Assembly: GCA_035763085.1 (NCBI GenBank)
Contig: DASUBV010000269.1
Span: 1-6,478, forward strand
Direction: 5' to 3'
Source of the DNA: DASUBV01 sp035763085
GTDB lineage: Bacteria > Actinomycetota > Actinomycetes > Streptosporangiales > Streptosporangiaceae
Length of the DNA stretch: 6,478 nucleotides
The notes under the pieces are model-generated. The model was not told where the DNA came from and did no database searches. It was given only the letters and a program-made list of their open reading frames with translations. The position numbers and the translations under genes are program-made. Of the stretch, positions 1-5,926 are shown piece after piece (the stretch's first letter is position 1; each line of letters starts with the position of its first letter).

Positions 1-275
1 GGGCCAGCCGGGGCTGGAGCCAGGCCGAGTGGGACGCGGCGGAACAGACGCTCGCGGCGCGCCGGATCCTGGACGCCGGTGGCGCCCTGACGGCGGCCGG
101 GCTGGAGGTGCGGGCCATGATCGAGCGGGAGACCGACCTGATGGCATCCGCCCCGTGGCTGCACCTGGGTGACGAGCGCACCGAGGAGGTCATCCGGATC
201 GGCAAGGCGCTGACCCGGGCAGTCGTCGCGGCGGGCGCGTTCCCGTCCCGGGGAGTGTTCGCCACCGCCCGCTAG
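1..275 (+). CDS. SCO6745-family (HTH_67-like) protein, C-terminal part
   Basis: This is the last 90 codons of a gene that begins before the window; the first whole codon is at 3 and the stop is TAG at 273-275. The translated end reads GWSQAEWDAAEQTLAARRIL, then a DAGGALTAAG turn, an acidic helix (MIERETDLMAS), APWLHLG, and a final helix with KALTRAVVAAGAFPSRG. This pattern of a GW..xEW helix, a 'D..G.LT.AG' wing and '..E..TD.LA..PW..LG' resembles, from memory, the C-terminal domain of actinobacterial SCO6745/SalK-like proteins, which are mostly helical with helix-turn-helix-like folds and no firmly established function. DNA binding or catalysis cannot be judged from this fragment. The gene converges on rsmA and takes the place where ispE usually lies in related genomes. 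The family assignment is likely but not certain. Confidence 0.6.
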   Translation, partial: ASRGWSQAEWDAAEQTLAARRILDAGGALTAAGLEVRAMIERETDLMASAPWLHLGDERTEEVIRIGKALTRAVVAAGAFPSRGVFATAR

Positions 276-276
276 C

Positions 277-295
277 AGCCGCCCGGTCGGGCGCT
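277..295 (+). terminator. GC-rich hairpin after the SCO6745-like gene
   Basis: Two bases after the stop codon at 275 lies a stem of CGCCC (280-284) and GGGCG (289-293) with a GGTC loop. AG/CT at 277-278 and 294-295 extends it past one bulged C. No T-run follows on either strand, so it is at best the U-poor type of terminator often proposed in actinomycetes. Its place just after a stop and between convergent genes supports this reading; in DNA this rich in GC a stem of this size can also occur by chance. Confidence 0.35.
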
Positions 296-375
296 CCCCG
301 CGACAACGCGCCGGATCCGCCATCACCCGTGCCGCAATCCTGCGCATGAATCGCGCGCCGGCGGAGATCTGCGCA

Positions 376-394
376 GACAGGCCGGATGGCCGTC
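376..394 (-). terminator. hairpin at the end of rsmA, candidate terminator
   Basis: On the minus strand the stem GAC-GGCC, loop ATCC, GGCC-T-GTC begins within the rsmA TGA stop codon. It has seven pairs with one bulged base. It partly overlaps a perfect 10-bp palindrome, TCTGCGCAGA, at 368-377. There is no T-tract, so it would be a weak or U-less terminator. Its position at the last gene of the minus-strand run, facing a convergent gene, fits a transcription end. Confidence 0.35.
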
Positions 395-1334
395 AGGCTG
401 CCGCGGCGATGCGGGTGAACTCGGTGATGTCCAGCGACTCCCCGCGCCGCGCCGGGTCGATGCCGGCGGCCCGCAGCCGCCGCTCGGCCTCCGCCGGGGA
501 GCCCGCCCAGCCGGCCAGCGCCGCGCGCAATGTTTTGCGGCGCTGCGCGAACGCGGCATCGATGACGGCGAAGACCTCGGCCCGGGTCACGCCGTCGGCG
601 CCGGCCACGGGCTCGTCGCGCACGGTCAGCCCGACCAGCCCGGAGTCCACCCGCGGCACCGGCCAGAACACGCTTCTGGGCACCGATCCTGCCCGCCGGA
701 CGTCGGCGTACCAGGCGAGCTTGGCCGACGGGATCCCGTAGGTGCGGCTGCCGGGCGGCGCGCTCATCCGGTCGGCGACCTCGGCCTGCACCATGACCAG
801 GCCGCGCCGCAGCGACCTGACGGTGGCCAGCAGGTGCAGCACGACGGGCACCGCGACGTTGTAGGGCAGGTTGGCGACCAGGGCCGTGGGCGGGTCGCCC
901 GGCAGCTCCGTGATGCGGGCCGCGTCGGCGGTCAGCACCTCCAGCCGGCCGGCCAGCCCCGGCGCGCGTGCCGCGACCGTGGCCGGCAGCTCGGCCGCCA
1001 GCACCGGGTCGACCTCGATGGCCAGCACCCGCCGCGCCGACGCGAGCAGCGGCAGCGTCAGCGACCCGAAGCCAGGGCCGACCTCCAGGACCACGTCATC
1101 GGGACCCAGCCGGGCCAGGGCGGCGATCCTGGTGACCGTCCCCGCGTCCACGACGAAGTTCTGGCCGAGCCGCTTCGACGGCTGGACACCGAGCCGGGCG
1201 GCCAGCTCCCGGATCTCGGTCGGCCCCAGCAGGTCGGCCAGGCCCGGCGGCACGGGCCGGGCACCGGGCGGCGCCGGCTCCGGGCCCGGCGGTACGGGCT
1301 GAGCGCCGGGCGGCGGTGACGCTAGGCCGGCCAC
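393..1334 (-). CDS. rsmA: 16S rRNA (adenine1518-N6/adenine1519-N6)-dimethyltransferase RsmA/KsgA
   Basis: The enzyme dimethylates two adjacent adenines in helix 45 of 16S rRNA using S-adenosylmethionine, late in 30S assembly; loss of the family enzyme gives kasugamycin resistance. Visible motifs, numbered from the GTG at 1334, are GQNF (57-60), the SAM loop EVGPGFG (84-90), acidic AIEVD (E107), TADA (D137), the catalytic NLPYN (155-159), FWPVPRVDSGLV, and the C-terminal AQRRKTLRAAL. All core motifs are intact. The start is uncertain. GTG at 1334 overlaps tatD by 13 nt and has a GGGGAG 14 nt upstream, which is rather far. GTG at 1253 gives 286 residues, closer to the usual length, but has no Shine-Dalgarno. 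GTG at 1376 has GGAG only 2 nt away. The extra N-terminus is proline-rich with a repeated PPGA(Q/R)PVPPG. It is the last gene of the run and probably cotranscribed with tatD. Confidence 0.95.
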   Translation of the reverse strand: MAGLASPPPGAQPVPPGPEPAPPGARPVPPGLADLLGPTEIRELAARLGVQPSKRLGQNFVVDAGTVTRIAALARLGPDDVVLEVGPGFGSLTLPLLASARRVLAIEVDPVLAAELPATVAARAPGLAGRLEVLTADAARITELPGDPPTALVANLPYNVAVPVVLHLLATVRSLRRGLVMVQAEVADRMSAPPGSRTYGIPSAKLAWYADVRRAGSVPRSVFWPVPRVDSGLVGLTVRDEPVAGADGVTRAEVFAVIDAAFAQRRKTLRAALAGWAGSPAEAERRLRAAGIDPARRGESLDITEFTRIAAAA

Positions 1335-2161
1335 GGCCCGAAGACCCGCTCCCCGGTCGCCTCGATCGCCGCGCACAGCTCCGCCACATCCTGCTGCCGG
1401 ACGGCGGCCAGAGCCCGGATGGTGTGCGCGACCTGAGCGGGCTCGTTGGACTTGCCCCGGCTGGGCACCGGAGTCAGGAACGGCGCGTCGGTCTCGGCCA
1501 GCAGCAGGCCGGCCGGCACGACCGCCGCCGCCTCGCGCAGCTGAGCGGCGCTGCTGAAGGTCACCGTGCCCGCGAAGCTGAGCACGTAGCCGGCGTCAGC
1601 GCACCGGCGGGCCATGTCCGCGTCCCCCGAGTAGCAGTGGAAGACCACGTGCTCGGGGGCGCCCTCGGCGGCCAGGATGTCCAGCACGTCATCGTGGGCG
1701 TCACGGTCGTGGATCATCAGCGCCTTGCCCGCGCGCTTGGCGATGTCGATGTGCGCGGCGAACCACTCCCGCTGCACTGCGGGCGGGGCGCTGTCCCGGT
1801 AGTAGTCGAGCCCGGTCTCGCCGATGGCCCGGACCTCCGGCCGTCCGGCCAGGGCGGCGATCTCGGCCAGGACGCTGTCCCGCCCGGCGAGCGAGCTGGC
1901 CGCCGCGGCGGTCTCGTTCGGGTGGATGGCGACCGCCGCGCGGACGTCGTCGTGCTCGGCGGCAGTCTTCACTGACCAGTGCGACGACTCCAGGTCACAG
2001 CCCACCGTGATGACCCGGGTAATGCCGGCCGCCGCCGCCCTGGCCAGCACGTCCGTGACCGGGCCGTCGATCATGTCGAGGTGACAGTGACTGTCGAACG
2101 CCGTCGCGGGCAGCGGCGCCGGGGCAGGCGCGGGCGGGCGGCCCGGGCCGCCACCGGTCAC
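1322..2161 (-). CDS. tatD: TatD-family metal-dependent hydrolase/DNase
   Basis: This 279-residue protein has the amidohydrolase-type TIM barrel of the TatD family, cytosolic enzymes with Mg-dependent 3'-5' exonuclease activity on DNA and RNA, linked in E. coli to repair of oxidative damage. The metal ligands are all present and correctly ordered: DSHCHLD (H25, H27), GETGLDYY (E115), MIHDRDAHDD (H151), VFHCYSGD (H175) and AETDAPFLTP (D225). The AIHPNE segment (79-83) is also family-typical. The start is GTG at 2159-2161, sharing GTGA with the metG stop, with GGAG five bases upstream. The first 20 residues are an alternating Ala/Pro tail not present in most relatives. The role in nucleic-acid turnover is known for the family; the true substrate here is not shown. 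Upstream metG and downstream rsmA form the classic actinobacterial metG-tatD-(rpfB)-ksgA order. Confidence 0.95.
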   Translation of the reverse strand: MTGGGPGRPPAPAPAPLPATAFDSHCHLDMIDGPVTDVLARAAAAGITRVITVGCDLESSHWSVKTAAEHDDVRAAVAIHPNETAAAASSLAGRDSVLAEIAALAGRPEVRAIGETGLDYYRDSAPPAVQREWFAAHIDIAKRAGKALMIHDRDAHDDVLDILAAEGAPEHVVFHCYSGDADMARRCADAGYVLSFAGTVTFSSAAQLREAAAVVPAGLLLAETDAPFLTPVPSRGKSNEPAQVAHTIRALAAVRQQDVAELCAAIEATGERVFGPWPA

Positions 2162-3954
2162 GAGCTCTCCAGGCGGGCCAGCTCATCCTCGGCCAGGGCC
2201 GGGTCGAGCTTGGCGAACAGCGGCTGCGGCACGGCCAGCGGCGTGCCCGGCGCGATCGGCGCCGACTCCCAGCGGGCGGCCACGTTGTAGTCGCCGGTAA
2301 TCACCGGGTAGGCCGGCCCGCCGTCCTCGCTGACCTCGTCAATCCGCGGCATGCCCGACCACGGCCCGGTGCCGCCGAGCATGTCCGCGACCTTCTGCGA
2401 CGACTCCGGCAGGAACGGCGTCAGCAGCGTCTTGCCGTCGCTGACCAGCTGCAGGGCGACGTGGCAGATGGTCCGCATCCGCTCCGGGTCAGACTCGCGC
2501 AGCTTCCACGGTGCCTGGTCGGACAGGTACTTGTTGGCCTCGGCGAGCGTGCGCATGGTCTCGGTGATCGCGGCCTTGAACCGGGACCGGGACAGTGACT
2601 CGCCCACCGCGGCGAACGCATCCCGCGAGCGGGCCAGGACCACCTGGTCGGAGTCGGTGAGCTGGCCGGCGGCGGGGATGGTGCCGATGTTGCGCGCCGC
2701 GAACGAGACCGAGCGGTTCACCAGGTTGCCCCAGTTCGCGACCAGCTCGTCGTTGTTACGCCGGATGAACTCGCTCCAGGTGAAGTCGGTGTCCTGGTTC
2801 TCCGGGCCGGCGACCGCCACGTAGTAGCGCAGCGCGTCGACGTTGTAGCGGGCCAGGAAATCGCGGACGTAGATGACCACCGAGCGCGAGGAGGAGAACT
2901 TGCGGCCCTCCATGGTCAGGTACTCGCTGGACACCACTTCCGAGGGCAGGGCCAGCTCACCGAGCGAGCCGGGCTTGCCGCCCCGCGCGCCCTTGCCGCT
3001 GTAGCCCAGCAGCATGGCGGGCCAGATCTCGGAGTGGAAGACGATGTTGTCCTTGCCCATGAAGTAGTACGACTCGGCGTCGGCGTTCTGCCACCACTGC
3101 CGCCACGCATCGGGCGCACCGCTGCGCCGGGCCCACTCGACGGAGGCGGACAGGTAGCCGATCACAGCGTCAAACCAGACGTAGATCCGCTTGTCCGGGC
3201 GGTCCCGCCAGCCATCCAGCGGGATCGGCACGCCCCAGTCCAGGTCCCGGGTGATGGCGCGGGGCTGCAGGTCGCCCAGCAGGTTGAGGGAGAACTTCAG
3301 CACGTTGGGCCGCCACTGGCCGCTCTTGGTCTGCAGCCAGGTGCCCAGCGCGTCGGCGAAGGCCGGCAGGTCCAGGAAGAACTGCTCGGTCTCCACGAAC
3401 GCCGGGGTCTCGCCGTTGATCTTCGAGCGCGGGCTGATGAGGTCGGCCGGGTCCAGCTGGTTCCCGCAGTTGTCACACTGGTCACCGCGGGCGCTGTCGA
3501 ACCCGCAGATGGGGCAGGTGCCCTCGATGTAGCGGTCGGGCAGCGTGCGGCCGGTCGACGGTGAGACCGCGCCGATCGTCTTGCGCGGGAAGATGTAGCC
3601 GTTATCATGCAGCCCGCGGAACAGCTCCTGGACGACGGCATAGTGATTGCGCGTCGTGGTCCGGGTGAACAGGTCGTAGGACATGTCCAGCCCGGTCAGG
3701 TCCTCGGCAATGACCCGGTTGTAGCGGTCGGCCAGCTCGCGGGCGGTCACGCCCTCGGCGTCGGCCTGCACCTGGATCGGCGTGCCGTGCTCGTCGGTGC
3801 CGCTGACCATCAGGACCGAGTTGCCCGCCATTCGCTGGTACCGGGCGAACATGTCGCAGGGCAGCCCGAAGCCGGATACATGCCCGATGTGACGCGGGCC
3901 GTTGGCGTAGGGCCAGGCGGGAGCGGCAAGGATAGGACGGCTGGTCGGCGACAT
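2158..3954 (-). CDS. metG: methionyl-tRNA synthetase (MetRS)
   Basis: This class I synthetase charges initiator and elongator tRNA(Met) with methionine in the cytosol and is essential. Its 598 residues show, in order: the nucleotide-binding HIGH (22-25) after PAWPYANG; a single zinc knuckle CPIC...CDNC (C147, C150, C160, C163); the Trp-rich catalytic region with IYVWFDAVIGYLSA; YFMGKDNIVFHSEIWP; the second signature as KFSSSR (352-357) in place of KMSKS; and the anticodon-binding helices with NLVNR (N410, R414) and QAPWKL (W483), matching the E. coli N391/R395/W461 anticodon contacts. There is no C-terminal EMAPII-like dimerisation domain. The KFSSS form is usual in actinobacterial MetRS. ATG at 3952-3954 is chosen because the conserved N-terminus begins a few residues later. 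No strong Shine-Dalgarno is present, but a TAGGCT box sits seven bases upstream. The stop overlaps the tatD start. Confidence 0.98.
   Translation of the reverse strand: MSPTSRPILAAPAWPYANGPRHIGHVSGFGLPCDMFARYQRMAGNSVLMVSGTDEHGTPIQVQADAEGVTARELADRYNRVIAEDLTGLDMSYDLFTRTTTRNHYAVVQELFRGLHDNGYIFPRKTIGAVSPSTGRTLPDRYIEGTCPICGFDSARGDQCDNCGNQLDPADLISPRSKINGETPAFVETEQFFLDLPAFADALGTWLQTKSGQWRPNVLKFSLNLLGDLQPRAITRDLDWGVPIPLDGWRDRPDKRIYVWFDAVIGYLSASVEWARRSGAPDAWRQWWQNADAESYYFMGKDNIVFHSEIWPAMLLGYSGKGARGGKPGSLGELALPSEVVSSEYLTMEGRKFSSSRSVVIYVRDFLARYNVDALRYYVAVAGPENQDTDFTWSEFIRRNNDELVANWGNLVNRSVSFAARNIGTIPAAGQLTDSDQVVLARSRDAFAAVGESLSRSRFKAAITETMRTLAEANKYLSDQAPWKLRESDPERMRTICHVALQLVSDGKTLLTPFLPESSQKVADMLGGTGPWSGMPRIDEVSEDGGPAYPVITGDYNVAARWESAPIAPGTPLAVPQPLFAKLDPALAEDELARLESS
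2167..2170 (-). promoter_or_regulatory. Shine-Dalgarno site for tatD inside the metG 3' end
   Basis: On the minus strand GGAG lies five bases before the GTG start of tatD, inside the last codons of metG. Together with the GTGA stop/start overlap this points to translational coupling, with ribosomes ending metG restarting on tatD. It is the clearest ribosome binding site in the window and fixes the tatD start. Confidence 0.65.
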
Positions 3955-3961
3955 GGACCCC

Positions 3962-3967
3962 AGCCTA
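3962..3967 (-). promoter_or_regulatory. candidate -10 box for a leaderless metG transcript
   Basis: On the minus strand TAGGCT fits the actinobacterial TAnnnT -10 consensus and ends exactly seven bases before the metG ATG, so transcription would start at or next to the A of ATG. It is flanked by CCCC and GGGG, a four-pair inverted repeat. No convincing -35 is seen. Such leaderless starts are common in actinobacteria; the call is inference from spacing and the lack of a good Shine-Dalgarno. Confidence 0.4.
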
Positions 3968-3996
3968 GGGGAGGATCGGGGCGGGCCGGCTCCGCA

Positions 3997-4797
3997 TCAG
4001 GCCCAGACGAGCCGCCTCCCGGCCTGCCAGTCCTGCAGCAGCTGGCCGTTCCCGGTGACGGTGATGTCACCGGTCCCGTCCCCCGCCCGTTTCCACAGCA
4101 GCCGGTACAGGCTGGCGGCCGGTCCGGCGAGCTCGCAGCCCGCCGGGCCGACGGGGCCGGGCCCGCGGCCGGTGAGCTCGGCCCGGCCGTCGCCGGCCGA
4201 GATCCGCGCAAACCACTGATCGCCGGTGTCGGCGGCCCGGATCCGCACCGTGCGGCCCGCGGCCCCGGCGCCGCCCGCTGCATCGGCCCCGTCCTGGCTG
4301 GCCCCGTCGCGGCCGTAGAAGGCCAGCAGCATCTCGTCGACGCCGTCCGCTGCCAGGTCCGGCGCGAAGACCGGTTCCTCGCCCGCCGCGAGCTGCGCGT
4401 CAGCCCCGTGGATCGCCGTCTCGTGCGCCGCGCGCCGGGCCCAGAAGGCCAGCGGCGTGGGGGCCGGCAGGAACGTCCAGCACGCCATGTCCGGGCTGGC
4501 CGAGGCGAGCGTGCTGGTCAGCGCGGCGTGCCCGGCCCGGAACCAGGCCAGCAGCTCGCTGTCCGGCGGCCCGCCGGCCAACTGCTCCGCCTCGGTCAGC
4601 CCTGGCCCCTCCTCGGCAAGCTGCTGCGCCACATAGCCGGCCGCCCAGCGGTGCACGTAGCCAATGTGCCGCAGCAGGTCGCGGACCTGCCAGGCCGGGC
4701 AGGACGGCACCGGGGCGGCGAGCCCGGCCCGCTGCGCGGCGGCGGCCAGGACAGCACCCTCCCGCTTGATGGCGGCAATGTGACCAGCAGGGTCCAT
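3997..4797 (-). CDS. maleylpyruvate isomerase-family (mycothiol-dependent/DinB-fold) protein
   Basis: A 266-residue cytosolic protein of the actinobacterial family typified by mycothiol-dependent maleylpyruvate isomerase, with an N-terminal DinB-like four-helix metal-binding domain and a small C-terminal alpha/beta domain. The opening HIAAIKREGAVLAAAA helix, PVPSCPAWQVRDLLRHIGYVHRW and FWARRAAHETAIHGADAQL are family hallmarks. H44, E126 and H130 correspond in place and spacing to the zinc ligands H52, E144 and H148 of the Corynebacterium enzyme. The C-terminal domain includes ADTGDQWFARI, a GPAASLYRLLWKR helix and ITVTGNGQLLQDWQ. Between the domains (about 165-185) is a low-complexity Gly/Ala linker. 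Many relatives have no known substrate, so thiol-linked isomerisation or detoxification is a family-level guess; no aromatic-degradation genes are nearby. ATG at 4795-4797 is the best start, with only a weak ribosome site. It lies 42 nt before metG and may be cotranscribed with it. Confidence 0.85.
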   Translation of the reverse strand: MDPAGHIAAIKREGAVLAAAAQRAGLAAPVPSCPAWQVRDLLRHIGYVHRWAAGYVAQQLAEEGPGLTEAEQLAGGPPDSELLAWFRAGHAALTSTLASASPDMACWTFLPAPTPLAFWARRAAHETAIHGADAQLAAGEEPVFAPDLAADGVDEMLLAFYGRDGASQDGADAAGGAGAAGRTVRIRAADTGDQWFARISAGDGRAELTGRGPGPVGPAGCELAGPAASLYRLLWKRAGDGTGDITVTGNGQLLQDWQAGRRLVWA

Positions 4798-4985
4798 GGG
4801 CGCAGTCTGCCGCCAGGTCCTGACATTTCTCCGGGAGTCCGGGGGCGCGGCGCCCAGGACCGGGAACTCCAGGGGCGGTCCCGCCCGGGGTGCGGGGGGC
4901 GGCGCCCGGCGTCGGCACGGACATCTCCCGGTGCGCGGGCGCGCCCCTGACCGGGTTTCCGGGTGTGGCTACGGGGCTAGCACCG
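4798..4985. other. 188-nt GC-rich intergenic region between rsmI and the isomerase-family gene
   Basis: I find no credible small gene, tRNA or riboswitch here. The stretch carries several inverted repeats: GTCC-GG-GGGCG, loop CGG, CGCCC-A-GGAC at 4837-4860, and GGGCG, loop GTCC, CGCCC at 4873-4886. On the minus strand it would hold the end of the rsmI transcript and any promoter of the isomerase-metG-tatD-rsmA run, yet no good TAnnnT box with suitable spacing to the ATG at 4797 is visible. Base composition is even more GC-rich than the genes around it. Confidence 0.5.
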
Positions 4986-5001
4986 CTAACGGTGGCGGTG
5001 C
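4980..5001 (-). terminator. 7-bp hairpin spanning the rsmI stop codon
   Basis: GCACCGC at 4980-4986 and GCGGTGC at 4995-5001 form a perfect seven-pair stem with an eight-base loop; on the minus strand the loop holds the TAG stop. No T-run follows. It may attenuate or end rsmI transcription together with the repeats farther downstream, or may only reflect the His/Arg codons at the protein end (EVHRHR). Confidence 0.3.
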
Positions 5002-5882
5002 ACCTCGTTGTATACCTCGGTACTGCGCAGCCCCAGCTCCCTGGCGACCGCGGCCGCGGCGGCCTTGGTCCGCTCGCCGCGCTCGACCCGGGCGGCCACC
5101 TGCTCGGCTGCCTCGGCCAGCGTCGCGGCCGGCGGCTGGCCGGGCGAACCCGCAATGACCAGCGTGACCTCGCCCAGTGTCCCGGCGGCGAACTCATCCG
5201 CGAGCTCCGCCAGGCTGCCGCGGGCGACTTGCTCATGAGTCTTGGTGAGCTCCCGGCAGACCACCGCCCGGCGGTCGGCCCCGAGGGCTCGCGCCAGGTC
5301 GGTCAGGGTGCCGCCCAGGTCGCGGGCGGGCGCGAAGAGGATGAGGGTCCGCCGCTCGGCGGCCAGCTCGGTCAGCCGGCGGGCCCGGTCGCCCGCCCTG
5401 GCCGGGAGGAAGCCCTCGAAGACGAACCGGTTGGTGGGCAGGCCGGAGACGGCGAGGGCGGCCAGCGGCGCCGACGGGCCCGGCAGCGCCGTCACCCGGA
5501 TGCCCGCGGCCGCGGCCGCGGCCACGAGGCGGTACCCCGGGTCGCTGACGGCCGGCATGCCGGCGTCGGACACCAGCAGCACGTCCGTGCCGGACTCCAG
5601 GGTGGCCAGCAGGGCGGGGACTTTACGCCACTCGACGTTGTCGTAATACGAGACCACCCGGCCGGTCAGCTTGATGCCGAGGGTGGCGGCCAGGCGCCGG
5701 ACGCGGCGGGTGTCCTCGGCCGCGATCACCGGGGCCGTGCGCAGCGCCTCGGCCAGCCGGGCCGATGCATCACCGGGCTGGCCGATGGGCGTGGCGGCGA
5801 CCGACAGGGTGCCGGCGGGCGGGCGGCCCTCTCGGTGGCTGCTCGCCGGAGCTTCCGGGCTGTCGTCAGCGGATCGTTGCAT
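4986..5882 (-). CDS. rsmI: 16S rRNA (cytidine1402-2'-O)-methyltransferase RsmI
   Basis: RsmI methylates the ribose of C1402 in the decoding centre of 16S rRNA, next to the base methylation made by RsmH, and fine-tunes start-codon choice and fidelity. It belongs to the tetrapyrrole-methylase (class III SAM methyltransferase) fold. Seen here in 298 residues: LSVAATPIGQPGD (26-38), IAAEDTRR (53-60), VSDAGMPAVSDPGYRL (104-119), LPGPSAPLAAL (about 133-143), NRFVFEGFLP, CRELTKTHE (209-217), GEVTLVIAG, and a C-terminal AAAVARELGLRSTEVYNEV helix pair typical of the family. The usual E-S/A-P-H-R motif after the RTL strand is replaced by FAPARD (183-188). The ATG at 5880-5882 leaves a 25-residue polar tail before the fold and lacks a clear Shine-Dalgarno. 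It is divergent from pmt, as in mycobacteria. Confidence 0.95.
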   Translation of the reverse strand: MQRSADDSPEAPASSHREGRPPAGTLSVAATPIGQPGDASARLAEALRTAPVIAAEDTRRVRRLAATLGIKLTGRVVSYYDNVEWRKVPALLATLESGTDVLLVSDAGMPAVSDPGYRLVAAAAAAGIRVTALPGPSAPLAALAVSGLPTNRFVFEGFLPARAGDRARRLTELAAERRTLILFAPARDLGGTLTDLARALGADRRAVVCRELTKTHEQVARGSLAELADEFAAGTLGEVTLVIAGSPGQPPAATLAEAAEQVAARVERGERTKAAAAAVARELGLRSTEVYNEVHRHR

Positions 5883-5892
5883 TCTGGCGCCC

Positions 5893-5898
5893 AGGCTA
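5893..5898 (-). promoter_or_regulatory. candidate -10 box of rsmI
   Basis: On the minus strand TAGCCT matches TAnnnT and ends ten bases before the rsmI ATG, putting the expected transcript start about three bases ahead of the start codon. The upstream sequence has no Shine-Dalgarno, which fits a very short or absent leader. No -35 is clear, and the site lies within the 44-nt gap shared with pmt. Confidence 0.35.
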
Positions 5899-5912
5899 GT
5901 AGGCCGCGCCCC

Positions 5913-5918
5913 TACGAT
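5913..5918 (+). promoter_or_regulatory. candidate -10 box of pmt, leaderless spacing
   Basis: TACGAT matches the TAnnnT -10 consensus and ends eight bases before the pmt ATG at 5927, so the transcript would start at the G or A of GATG. It supports that ATG as the start. The region 16-18 bases upstream has no good -35 and overlaps the proposed rsmI -10, so the two promoters would compete for the same short stretch. Confidence 0.4.
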
Positions 5919-5926
5919 GGCAGTCG

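Noticed and set aside
368..377. Perfect 10-bp palindrome TCTGCGCAGA as a regulator operator
   Set aside because: It lies between two convergent gene ends with no promoter nearby and partly overlaps the rsmA end hairpin; a single short palindrome is not enough to call an operator.
2884..2901. KFSSSR in place of KMSKS in MetRS as a possible inactivating change
   Set aside because: As far as I recall this variant is normal in actinobacterial MetRS, and every other catalytic and anticodon-binding motif is present, so the enzyme is expected to be active.
3607..4950. Long plus-strand open frame of 447 codons opposite metG and the isomerase-family gene
   Set aside because: It crosses the antisense of two well-supported genes and their gap, is rich in Gly, Pro, Arg and Ala with no recognisable domain, and is the kind of stop-free antisense frame expected in very GC-rich coding DNA.
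4400..5236. Minus-strand frame spanning the rsmI-isomerase gap as an extra gene
   Set aside because: It overlaps both neighbours in another frame, is dominated by Arg, Pro, Ser and Gly, and has no motif; the rsmI and isomerase frames explain the coding signal.
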